Positions 36,433 through 46,500 of a DNA stretch of 64,000 nt are shown one piece after another. The translations under genes were made by a program, and so were the position numbers. Below the pieces are notes generated by a model that saw nothing but the letters and a program-made list of their open reading frames with translations, ran no database searches and was not told the DNA's origin. The stretch lies in contig VZDJ01001050.1 of the NCBI GenBank assembly GCA_008694505.1, positions 1,244,730 to 1,308,729 on the forward strand. The letters run 5' to 3'. How positions within the stretch are numbered: the stretch's first letter is position 1; every line of letters begins with the position of its first letter. The stretch comes from Cyanoderma ruficeps. Its lineage: Eukaryota > Chordata > Aves > Passeriformes > Timaliidae.

Positions 36433-39400
36433 AGGGGCCCTGCCTCCAGCCAGGTAGAGGAGAGGGACAATCGGATCTATTGGACTGTGTGGGTCCGATG
36501 GCCTGGCACATCAGACCCACAAGAATACACAGCTTTGGTTGACACTGGCTCCCAATGTACCCTGATGCCATCAGGGTATGTGGGAGCAGAACCCATTTCT
36601 ATTTCTGGAGTGACAGGAGGGTCCCAGGAGCTGACTGTATTGGAGGCCGAAGTGAGTTTGACTGGGAATGGGTGGCAGAAACACCCCATCGTGACTGGCC
36701 CAGAGGCCCCGTGCATCCTCGGCATAGACTATCTCAGAAATGGACATTTCAAAGACCCAAAAGGATATCGTTGGGCCTTTGGAGTAGCTGCTGTAGAGAC
36801 AGAAAACATCAGACAGCTGAACACCTTGCCTGGTCTCTCAGACGACCCCTCTGCTGTGGGACTGCTGAGAGTTGAAGAACAACAGGTGCCAATCGCCACA
36901 GCAACAGCACACCGTCGGCAATACCGCACTGACAGAGACTCTGTGACTCCCATACATGAGATGATTCGTAAGCTGGAGAGCCAAGGGGTGGTCAGTAAAG
37001 CTCATTCACCTTTCAACAGCCCTATATGGCCAGTGCGTAAGCCCAGTGGAGAATGGAGACTGACAGTGGATTACCGTGGTCTGAATGAAGTCACACCACC
37101 ACTGAGCGCTGCCGTGCCAGACATGTTGGAGCTTCAGTACGAGCTGGAGTCCAAGGCAGCAAAGTGGTATGCGACCATCGATATTGCCAATGCCTTCTTC
37201 TCCATTCCTTTGGCAGCAGAGTGCAGGCCCCAGTTCGCTTTCACCTGGAGGGGCGTGCAGTACACCTGGAACCGACTGCCCCAGGGGTGGAAGCACAGCC
37301 CCACCATCTGCCATGGACTGATCCAGGCTGCACTGGAAAAGGGTGAGGCTCCTGAACATCTACAGTACATTGACGACATCATCGTATGGGGGAACACAGC
37401 AAGGGAAGTCTTCGAGAAAGGAGAGAAGATTATCCAGATACTGCTGAAAGCCGGTTTTGCCATTAAGCAAAGTAAGGTTAAGGGACCCGCTAAAGAGATC
37501 CAGTTTCTGGGAGTCAAGTGGCAAGATGGACGTCGCCAGATCCCCACAGAGGTCATCAATAAGATCACCGCCATGTCTCCACCCACCAACAAGAAGGAAA
37601 CACAAGCTTTCCTAGGGGCCATAGGCTTTTGGAGAATGCACATTCCCGAGTACAGCCAGATTGTGAGCCCTCTGTACCTGGTTACCCGCAAAAAGAACGA
37701 TTTCCACTGGGGCCCAGAACAACAACATGCCTTTGCCCAGATCAAGCAGGAAATCGCTCATGCGGTAGCCCTTGGCCCAGTCAGGACAGGACCAGAGGTA
37801 AAGAATGTGCTCTACTCCGCAGCCGGGAACCACGGTCTGTCCTGGAGCCTTTGGCAGAAGGTGCCTGGTGAGACTCGAGGTCGGCCACTGGGATTCTGGA
37901 GCCGAAGCTACAGAGGGTCCGAAGCCAATTACACTCCCACAGAGAAGGAGATCTTGGCCGCCTACGAAGGAGTTCAAGCCGCCTCAGAGGTGATTGGCAC
38001 TGAAGCACAACTTCTCCTGGCACCCCGACTACCAGTGCTGGGGTGGATGTTTAAAGGAAAGGTTCCCTCTACCCACCACGCCACTGACGCCACATGGAGC
38101 AAATGGATCGCCCTCATCACCCAGCGCGCCCGTATTGGAAACCCGAATCGCCCTGGGATTCTGGAAGTGATCACCAACTGGCCGGAAGCTGAAAATTTCA
38201 GTCTCACCGATGAAGAGGAACAAGAGCAAGTAACCCGGGCTGAAGAAGCTCCACCGTATAACCAACTGCCAGCAGGAGAAACATGCTACGCTCTTTTCAC
38301 TGACGGTTCCTGTCGCATCGTAGGGATGAACCGGAAGTGGAAAGCAGCCGTGTGGAGCCCCACAAGACAGGTTGCACAAGCCACTGAAGGAGAAGGTGGG
38401 TCAAGCCAGTTTGCCGAACTCAAAGCTGTTCAATTGGCCCTGGACATTGCTGAAAGAGAGAAGTGGCCAAAGCTCTACCTCTACACTGATTCGTGGATGG
38501 TAGCTAATGCCCTGTGGGGCTGGCTAGAAAGGTGGAGAAAGGCCAACTGGCAGCGTAGGGGAAAACCAATCTGGGCTGCTGATGAGTGGAAGGACATCGC
38601 TACCAGAGTAGGGAGACTACCCGTGAAAGTCCGTCATGTGGATGCCCATGTTCCCAAGAGTCGGGCTAATGAAGAGCACCGGAACAACGAGCAAGTAGAT
38701 CAAGCCGCGAGGATAGAGGTGTCCAAGATAGACTTGGATTGGCAGCACAAGGGAGAGTTGTTCCTAGCTCGGTGGGCTCATGATGCCTCAGGTCATCAGG
38801 GCAGAGATGCCACCTATAAGTGGGCCCGAGACCGAGGGGTGGACCTAACCATGGACAGTATTTCTCAGGTCATCCACGACTGTGAGACATGTGCTGCCAT
38901 CAAGCAGGCCAAGCGGGTGAAGCCCCTCTGGTACGGTGGACGGTGGTCCAAATATAAGTATGGGGAGGCCTGGCAGATTGACTACATCACCCTGCCCCAA
39001 ACCCGCCAAGGCAAGCGCTACGTGCTGACCATGGTGGAAGCCACCACCGGGTGGCTGGAGACCTACCCTGTGCCTCATGCCACTGCCCGGAACACCATCC
39101 TGGGCCTTGAAAAACAAGTCCTGTGGAGACATGGCACCCCTGAGAGAATCGAGTCGGACAACGGGACCCATTTCAGGAACAGCCTTATAAACACCTGGGC
39201 TAAAGAACACGGCGTTGAATGGATCTATCACATCCCTTATCATGCACCAGCTGCCGGGAAAGTTGAACGGTGCAATGGACTACTTAAGACCACCCTGAAG
39301 GCACTTGGCGGAGGGACTTTCAAGAACTGGGAAGTGAACTTAGCAAAGGCCACCTGGATGGTCAACACGCGAGGCTCCGTCAATCGAGCTGGTCCTGCCC

Positions 39401-39621
39401 AGTCTGCCCCCTTGCACACAGTGGACGGAGATAAAGTCCCTGTGGTACACATGAGAGGTATTTTAGGAAAGGCTGTCTGGATTAACCCCACCTCAGGCAA
39501 AGGTGAACCCACCCGTGGGATTGTTTTTGCTCAAGGACCTGGTTACACTTGGTGGGTAATGCAGAAGGATGGAAGAACCAGTTGTGTACCACAGGAAAAC
39601 CTAATCCTAAGTAAGAACTGA
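36433..39621 (+). CDS. pol: ERV Pol polyprotein: protease, RT, RNase H, integrase
   Basis: Enzymatic polyprotein of the provirus, open for about 1062 codons after the UAG; it has no obvious ATG start (the GTG at 36487 is an internal Val codon), so expression by readthrough from gag is likely. Numbering from the first codon after UAG: aspartic protease with LVDTGS, catalytic Asp 37 (36541), and an ILGIDYL helix-like motif near 96; reverse transcriptase with Asp 250 (TIDIANAFF), LPQGW and YIDD at 312-315 (37366-37377); RNase H with Asp 624, Glu 662, Asp 686 and Asp 756; integrase zinc motif His 783, His 788, Cys 817, Cys 820 and D,D-35-E residues Asp 850, Asp 909 and Glu 945 (38980, 39157, 39265). 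A GPGYTWWV segment near the end resembles the GPY/F-type C-terminal module. No dUTPase follows. All listed catalytic residues are present and no frameshift or stop is seen. Confidence 0.95.
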   Translation, partial: RGPASSQVEERDNRIYWTVWVRWPGTSDPQEYTALVDTGSQCTLMPSGYVGAEPISISGVTGGSQELTVLEAEVSLTGNGWQKHPIVTGPEAPCILGIDYLRNGHFKDPKGYRWAFGVAAVETENIRQLNTLPGLSDDPSAVGLLRVEEQQVPIATATAHRRQYRTDRDSVTPIHEMIRKLESQGVVSKAHSPFNSPIWPVRKPSGEWRLTVDYRGLNEVTPPLSAAVPDMLELQYELESKAAKWYATIDIANAFFSIPLAAECRPQFAFTWRGVQYTWNRLPQGWKHSPTICHGLIQAALEKGEAPEHLQYIDDIIVWGNTAREVFEKGEKIIQILLKAGFAIKQSKVKGPAKEIQFLGVKWQDGRRQIPTEVINKITAMSPPTNKKETQAFLGAIGFWRMHIPEYSQIVSPLYLVTRKKNDFHWGPEQQHAFAQIKQEIAHAVALGPVRTGPEVKNVLYSAAGNHGLSWSLWQKVPGETRGRPLGFWSRSYRGSEANYTPTEKEILAAYEGVQAASEVIGTEAQLLLAPRLPVLGWMFKGKVPSTHHATDATWSKWIALITQRARIGNPNRPGILEVITNWPEAENFSLTDEEEQEQVTRAEEAPPYNQLPAGETCYALFTDGSCRIVGMNRKWKAAVWSPTRQVAQATEGEGGSSQFAELKAVQLALDIAEREKWPKLYLYTDSWMVANALWGWLERWRKANWQRRGKPIWAADEWKDIATRVGRLPVKVRHVDAHVPKSRANEEHRNNEQVDQAARIEVSKIDLDWQHKGELFLARWAHDASGHQGRDATYKWARDRGVDLTMDSISQVIHDCETCAAIKQAKRVKPLWYGGRWSKYKYGEAWQIDYITLPQTRQGKRYVLTMVEATTGWLETYPVPHATARNTILGLEKQVLWRHGTPERIESDNGTHFRNSLINTWAKEHGVEWIYHIPYHAPAAGKVERCNGLLKTTLKALGGGTFKNWEVNLAKATWMVNTRGSVNRAGPAQSAPLHTVDGDKVPVVHMRGILGKAVWINPTSGKGEPTRGIVFAQGPGYTWWVMQKDGRTSCVPQENLILSKN

Positions 39622-39683
39622 GTGTAAGGCTTCATGCTGTATAGTAGAGTTTATTGATTTAAGTATGATGCAGATGATAATAG

Positions 39684-39696
39684 AATAAGGGGTGGA
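39684..39696 (+). other. Polypurine tract
   Basis: AATAAGGGGTGGA precedes the 3' LTR by three bases (TAT, then TG at 39700). This is the expected plus-strand primer site. Only 78 bases separate the pol stop from the 3' LTR, so there is no room for env. Confidence 0.75.
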
Positions 39697-39699
39697 TAT

Positions 39700-40402
39700 T
39701 GTCCTGGGTTATAGTCTATTCAATTTCATCTGCTGAAAACAGTTGGGGGCGGGTGCCTTTTGATAATGGGCCAACGGTCAGTATCAGGTAGAGCATTGTT
39801 CTTATCTTTAATGGGCCATTAACAGTCTTCTCTAGCCGTGTCCCCTTCCCAACACATACCTACATCCTAGCGTACCTATTGTGTGATGCTCCACCCCGTG
39901 GGAGGAGCCAGCCATTCTCACCTGGATAAAGCTGGGACTTTAAACCAGCACAGTGTCTTGCTTCATCCGATTACGGGAGGAAGGCTGGACCCTTCTCACC
40001 ACCTCAGGACCCCTTTTCTTTTCTGCTACTGGATCATTTTCTGCCTCAGCGGAGCTGTACCTGCCATTCCAGGAGGACTCACTTTTGGACTGCTTTCCAC
40101 ACCCTGACTAACAAGGTTGTAGCTTTGACCCTGTCAGGACTTTTCAAAATTGTTGTTTGTTGGTTTGCTGGTTTGGTGGGGTGGTTTTGTTTTGTTTTGT
40201 TTTGTTTTTTTTCCTTTTTCTTTTCTACCACATTTGTATTCTTATATTCTTAGTAAAAAGCTGTTATTCCTACTCCCAAATCGTTGCCTGAGAGCCATTA
40301 ATTGCAAAATTAGAACTTGGCGGGGGGTGAGGGGTTTACATCCTCTATTCTAAGGGGAACCCCAGTTTCCCTGGCAGATACCTGTCTTTCTAAACCAAGA
40401 CT
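39700..40402 (+). repeat. 3' LTR
   Basis: Starts TGTCCTGGG like the 5' copy and ends CCAAGAC plus T, where the 5' LTR has CCAAGACA. Downstream of CTAGCGTACC it matches the 5' LTR base for base as far as I compared, apart from one extra TTTTG unit. Upstream, U3 differs by an A-run length, a T/C substitution (GTGGG/GCGGG), and a clustered indel block (about 39806-39867) making this copy longer overall by about 26 bases. TATA-like ATAAAG at 39926-39931, AGTAAA at 40252-40257. Confidence 0.95.
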
Positions 40403-40407
40403 CATTT
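40402..40407. repeat. 3' target-site duplication of the ERV
   Basis: TCATTT (or CATTT, 40403-40407) matches the sequence just before the 5' LTR. Base 40402 can be read either as the first base of a 6-bp duplication or as a mutated final base of the LTR. Confidence 0.8.
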
Positions 40408-43197
40408 TTAAATTAAATTCATAGAGTTTTGGGATGTTTGTGTTTGACTATTTTAGGAGTGAAACATGCGAAGAAAACAAAGAAAGGTTTGTGTCTTAAG
40501 TTTTGCAAATCACAAAAAAATCAGCTTCTTTTATCTATATCGTGTTTGTAAAAACTGGATCAACTTTTGGTTGCATCCAAAAGATTTCTCCAGGCATGCT
40601 TTTTGGGAAATACTTGTGATGGGTTTGCCACTGAATGACCTCACTCCCAGAATTCTGTTTGTAATGAGTAATAACAACAGTGAAGATGTCATCAAGCAAC
40701 AAAATCCCCCAAAGAACTGTTCTCAGCTCACAGTTTATGTAAACATTGGGAATAAATGTAGCATTGCAATATCCTATAGTCCTGCCTGAAAAAATGTAAC
40801 AGTATAACTTTTCCTCCATATAGAACCACATGAAATTGTGAGAAGACAATTGTACTTTACATGCTTTTTCTTATTCTGTGGCACTGGAAATATTGGGTTA
40901 ATGTCTAATCCTTCAGGCTGTAACCAGGGCCCCTTGCCCATTTCAACAGTAAGACATGCATTCTTCCAATGCATATGTGGAGGCTGCAAGTCAAAGGCAC
41001 TGACAAAAGCCAAGTCTCCTATCTGTCCTGTGTTAAACATTAGTCTTTCTCCCTTTATTTGGCTTTCTGTAGAGTTTACAGTTGCTGCAAGGGGACAGCT
41101 TGTGAATTGTCATTTTTTTCCTCAGCTTTCATTTCGTAGCATATGTGTTCTCTGCATAAAGACCTAGCTATCAGGGGTCTAGAAATCCATGAACACTCAT
41201 AACAACTAATTCTAGAAATAACATTTTGCTTAGAACCATATTATCATCACAGCTTGCTCAAGCTGTCTGTTACAGTCTGGATGTTCGTGAGGGGGCAGTA
41301 GGATCAGGTGCAACTCCTGCACTCACTTTTTCATGCAGTTAGGAAGCAATTTCAAGTATTTTTGGAAAGTTCTCCAAGCTAGTTTTATTGCAAGCTCATG
41401 GGCACTAGTGGGTTAGAGATTAGTGAGGTGCTAAGAAAACTTATTCATCCACTTATCCCTGGCAAAGAAGATAATAACTGTTCTGGGTGGGAATGCAATC
41501 CTGGTTTAGGAGTTCGTGTTCTTGGCATCCTCACCTAGGAGTCTCTTAGCAAGGTTGACAGATTTCATAAAGGAGAAAAATAACACTGAAGACAAATTTG
41601 AAGTTGTCTCCAGGAAGAGTAAAGAGTATTTGAGATGAGAGATTTAGCTGCACCAAGCTCCTGGCAGGAGAAATCAGACAGGAGGAATGCAGCAGACTGC
41701 TCATCAGATTACTGTGCCATCCCAGCCCATGATGCCCAGTATTTCAAACATCTCATGGACTGAACTCACATGGACAACAGATGTGGAGATAAGTAGGCAG
41801 GGCTGGCGGATGTCAGAGTCCCACAGAAGCTTCCACACTGGGTGGAAGGTGGTATCTTTCCTTCCTCTTTTTCTGTCTACAGGATGAAATTCTTTTTTTA
41901 CATCTTTAAAGAAGTGGGTCATAGCAGTCTCTTCATTTAAAAAAATTAAAGAATTCACCAAGACACAGCCCAGACCCTGTGTTTGTGGCTTAGCATTTCC
42001 CTCTTCTTTTTCTTTGCTCATTTTGTGTGAGCATAGTCTAGTGTTGCTGGGGAGTCCTTTGTTTCTCAAGTACTTGCAGTTGTCAAGACTTGGTAAAAGT
42101 TGAAGTTCCCCATAGTATGCTCAAGGCTATAGTTTATCTGCAATTAATCTGCATGTAAGAGAATCACACCTGATTTCAGATGACCTTAGGAAGGCCCAAA
42201 CTGTATGTGCATATTCTCTCTTGTCTTATTTTTTTGAGCAGGCAATCCCCGGATGTCATGAACTGTGAGCCAATTTTTGGGGATAAACCTTGCCAAGAAA
42301 CTGTTTCTGTGACAGCAGTGCTCTATGCATGTATTTGAACACAGACAGATTGTGTGTGCTAGGCACTAATAAACTGAATTTTCATCTTGGTTTTACATAT
42401 ATCTATTCTCTCTGCCCAATGGTCTCTGGAAAGGTCATGATGTCCAATAGTCCCTCTTGCCTCATTATTTTACAAAGGCAAACCACTTTGTTGTGTTTTG
42501 TTACATATACAGTGTGGAGGGAACTGTTGCAGATTTGGCGCTGTACAGGGAAGACCATCCATGGAGGAAGGTGTCTCTGAGCCAGATTCCAGAGAAAGGA
42601 AAAATGGTGGGACATATCTTTGGATTAAGATGTCAATTTAAGGAGGCAAGGAGTTACAACTTCCAGGCAGGTTGTAACAACTGTTTTCAATGAAAGTGAA
42701 GTAAATTGAACCTAAGATTGTCTCAGATTGTTTATGCTGATCAAGAGCTTCTTGATAGAGAAAATGGCCTTTTCAAAAGTGAGTATGGTATCCTTTGCAA
42801 GACTATTGTGACCTGCTGACACAGAGCTGAAAAGGTAGCAAATTGTTCTACAGTTTACACTGGTCACTGCACAACCAGGGAAAGAAAGGACCTGTTGGTG
42901 AAACTGGCAAGGTCTGGAGAGTCAGAAAATGTGGCACTGGGGGTAGCCAGGGCTTCCAGTTGTCCAATATTTCTGCTGCTGGCTTAGCAGAGTGCCATAG
43001 TACACAAGCAGGCTCACGAAAGTCTCCCTTCCTGGGCCCCAGAACACAGAGTGCCAAAACACTTCTCTTTAGTGTGAGAGGAGCAGTTCTCTCCTTGTCA
43101 GGGATCTCTTGTTCTTTTTACTGCACCCTACTCACACAAACCATAGTGCAGAAATTCGCTGGGGGAGCTGCTCAACCAACTAGCTCCCTGGCTTCTA
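40408..43197. other. AT-rich sequence without identifiable gene
   Basis: ORFs up to about 120 codons on both strands lack domains. Nothing connects this flank to the provirus; it is ordinary host DNA at the insertion site. Confidence 0.5.
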
Positions 43198-43201
43198 CAA
43201 G
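43198..43201. repeat. Target-site duplication of the 43.2-kb solo LTR
   Basis: CAAG precedes the LTR here and recurs at 43569-43572. Four bases is the size known for gammaretrovirus-like (class I) insertions. Confidence 0.6.
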
Positions 43202-43568
43202 TGAGAGGTTTGCTGGCTCTGAACCTCAGGCTGAAGCGTGGCCGGCAGCGTGGAAGAAAGAGTGGCTCTCGCTTGGTTTTAGATGGTTTTATTCCTCCAG
43301 GATACCTCTCGTGGGCAGATGGTCAGTGCAGGGAGGCAGAGGGTCCCGGAGCCCAGGTGAAAGAGAGCGGCAGCCCCTCTGTGCTCACCTTAAGTACAGG
43401 GGCCGTCTCTGGGGCAGAAAAGGACTTGGAACCAATGGCAGGGGAGGGAGTGGGTGTGACCCAGGAAGGAGCATTTAGAAGACAATGGAAGAAGGCGGCA
43501 CCCAGGTGCCTGGTCAAATCCTAGGGCTTTTCCCCCAGAATCTTCTAGCTCTTACAAGGTGATTGACA
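43202..43568 (-). mobile_element. Solo LTR, class I-like, reverse orientation
   Basis: A GC-rich 367-bp block in AT-rich surroundings. Read on the - strand it begins TGTCAATCACC and ends AACCTCTCA, so it has TG...CA ends, and is bounded by the 4-bp direct repeat CAAG (43198-43201 and 43569-43572). A TACTTAAG TATA-like motif lies at 43389-43396 and an AATAAA signal at 43288-43293, in the right order for U3-R-U5. No internal viral sequence is attached, so it is a recombined solo LTR. The long + strand ORF across it (42843-43478) is a by-product of GC content, not a gene. Exact family not identified. Confidence 0.65.
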
Positions 43569-43572
43569 CAAG

Positions 43573-46500
43573 GGAAACACAAGGGAAACACCATCAGGGG
43601 TTTGGGATAGGGGGTAGGGACAAAACATTACAAACGTATCGAAATATACAAAACATTGGAAAACCCAAATCACCACCGCTATACCATAGTTTCTTGTATG
43701 TGAAGATAAAGCAAAAGAAATATTAGCCCTCTGGAGTGACAGGGCATTATAGGGAGTACAAAGAGGAGGACTTGTCAAGGATACTGGAAGGATTTCCTCT
43801 TAGTGTGCATTGCAGGCAAAGCCTGGGGTGCTGGGAACTGCAGTTTAGACCCTTGCATTTTCTGCTGACCTGATCTGTGGGCAGCATTGCTATCGACAGA
43901 TAGAGTCAAATAGTCACCTGACTGGAACATGACTTCAAATCTGAGAGACAAGTCAAATGTCCTACTCCTGCAACCTGTTATATTCATCTACCAGTCACTG
44001 ATCTAAAACTAATAGAAAAGTCTTCAGTTCCTCTTTGGCTAGCCTTCCCAAGATGAGAGGGAGGCTGAGCTGAAAGACCAAGTCAGGTGTATGTCAGCAT
44101 TTTTTAAAAGGTTCCTTCCTCACCCCTCAAACTCCACTGACAGTCTTTTAAATTAGGATTCATTCACCTCTAAATTAAGACTATCCACCTTCAGTTCAAG
44201 CCTCACAAAGTGAGAGAGTGATGAATTTACAGACCATATTTGCTCATTCCTTCACATAAGAAAAGAAATTCCCAGCACTCTCAAGGAAGGCCATTGTGAC
44301 TGCACAGCACAGTAGGCTTCAAGAGAAACACAGAAATACTGTGCCTCTGCTAATTTGTCACAAAGCAACTACTATTCCATGCAACCCAATCAATTACGAT
44401 GGCAAAATATTTGCTTCACACAAACACATGAATGATTTCCAGGGATAAGGCATTTCTTATGAAGAAGATGAGAGGGTAGGGAGGAATAAACCAATTAGCA
44501 TCAGAGAGAGGAAAGAGATTTTTTTTCAGTGTGAGACCAAAATTCATTAAAGCAACTGTAGGAGCCCATGGAGTGGCTCAGTGTGGGTGCGTGAAGTGAG
44601 AACATGGATTATGGTAGAGAGATGTCTGCCATCATCCTTCAGTAACCTCACTGAATACTTGTGCTTCAGAGCAAGGTGTAATAACGGTGTAATGGACTAA
44701 CCTAGAATAAACTGACCCCAGGAGAAGCTTGCACCTAGCCCCCTGCTCAATTAGTGAGTGGTTTTTGCTCTAGAGCTTTAGGGTTTATAAGACACATTTG
44801 TTTTTCTTGCCTAATAATGATGGATCTTGTAATTATCCCTGTGCTGTCTGATGCTTTGATAAAGCTCATTATGCTCTTAATCGCAGTGATACACTGCATT
44901 GGCCCAGATGCTGGACAGTGTTCCATGTAAGGTTGCATGCTCTGATGTTTTACAGAGGGGAAATTCAAATTCCTCTTCCACAAACCCACCCAAAATGTTA
45001 TCTTAAAGGAACAAAGCCTACAATAGCCCATTTTCTCCAACCCTGTGCATAGCCCTGAAACCTTCCCTAAGCTTCATTCCTTCCCTCAACTCCTTCCCAG
45101 GGTCCAAGTGCCCCCCATCCCCTGGCATAGGCCCGGGGGTCTCCCATTTTTCCTATGGGACTTTAAGATATCTTGTAGCCTGGAAGTGCTCCATGGCACT
45201 GTGCACAACACCTGGCGAGCACCAGGAATGCAGATAAGTGAGACAGGACCAGCTGGCTCCCCTCTCCAGAAAGCCTCTCAGGAACTCCCAGGAACTCCAT
45301 AATCTGTGAATTTGGAAAGGATTGCTTCGGGGCTTCATCTGAGAAAAAGAAACAGAACCAAAAAGAACAAATATCAGCAATGACTAAAAAGGAAATTACC
45401 AATAAAGCACTGCCATCAGAACTTCCATCATGTAAAATTCTGTTTCATCACTGTCTCATTCCTCATCTCCATTGAAAAAAAAAATTTGAAGGGAAAGGTT
45501 AAATATATTATTTACTTTCTACATTCTTTAGAGTCTTCACAGACTTGGCCAGTGTTCTTGCACCATGGGCTACTTTGTAACCAGTGTCATGGCCTTCTGC
45601 TGGTTTTTGCAGTGCATTTTTTTTCAGTGCACATTGGCAGATGTTACCCACATGCTCCGTAGACAACCTGCTGATCACATGGAACTGCTTTAATATCTTG
45701 CTTCCAGCTGCTTGGTCATGTTAAAGAGCAAAAGGTACATTTCCGAATACTCATTGCCCATGTAAGGAAGTGCTGTTAGCTGTGGCACAGATCCTGTCAG
45801 CTCAAGAACAGAAAAAAATCTAACCAATGAAATATGCTATTTAAACCACAATCTGCCACATATTCACCCAGAAAAAAAAAATCATTCAACCTGTTACATG
45901 AAATAAAAGTTCAAGTGAAAAAGTAAGATAATGTCTGTTTTTGTTTTCATTAAACATTTATTAATGTAGATAGGGCTTTTTGGTGTTTGTTTGCTAGGAA
46001 AATATTTGAAGTATTTTAAAAGCATTTTAGAGACATCAAAGCTATTTAGGAAGAGTTATGAAATATCTTGAGATTGTGCATGCCTTAATTGCTGTCTCAC
46101 CATAAAAAATTCTCCACCCCATCAAATTCAAGACAGTGGTCACACATGCTGCTGCATGGGTGCAACCCGCTGTTGAAACTTGGGTTACAGAATCAGGACC
46201 TCAACATGACATGAAGGATAGGGAGATATTCAGAGATGTCTTTTTTGAGTAGACAAGTAATTTCTATTATTTTGGCAGCACCTCAAATATTTAATAAGGT
46301 ATCTCCAACATGGTGGGATCAGTTGAGAAACAATAATTTTTTCCTTGGAGATTTCACTTAAAAATTTTTTTACGTCCACAGTCTTAGTGATTCATTTTCT
46401 CATCAAATCATGAAAATGTTAAAAATGTCTTTCAGGCTACCAACATGTTCTTATCGTACCAAAACCAAGTAAAAACTCCTAAAATCTGCTTGCATTTTTG

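Larger units (their letters stand above)
33926..40402 (+). mobile_element. Complete env-less endogenous retrovirus (avian ERVL-like, class III)
   Basis: A 6.5-kb provirus with paired LTRs, a lysine-type PBS, an open gag, an in-frame UAG, an open pol and a polypurine tract, flanked by a 5-6 bp target duplication. The order PR-RT-RH-IN, absence of env and YIDD-type RT fit the class III (ERVL/spuma-like) group as far as can be judged by eye. Both long ORFs are intact and the LTRs differ by very few substitutions, indicating recent insertion. Without env it would be an intracellular element. Class assignment rests on overall pol style rather than a computed tree; the PBS is not the leucine type from which ERVL takes its name. 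Confidence 0.93.

Noticed and set aside
35202..39512. Many antisense and alternate-frame ORFs inside gag and pol (up to 203 codons)
   Set aside because: They are shadows of the long + strand frames. None has a domain or independent start context.
42843..43478. 211-codon + strand ORF
   Set aside because: It runs across the GC-rich solo LTR and its flank; composition explains its length, and there is no domain.
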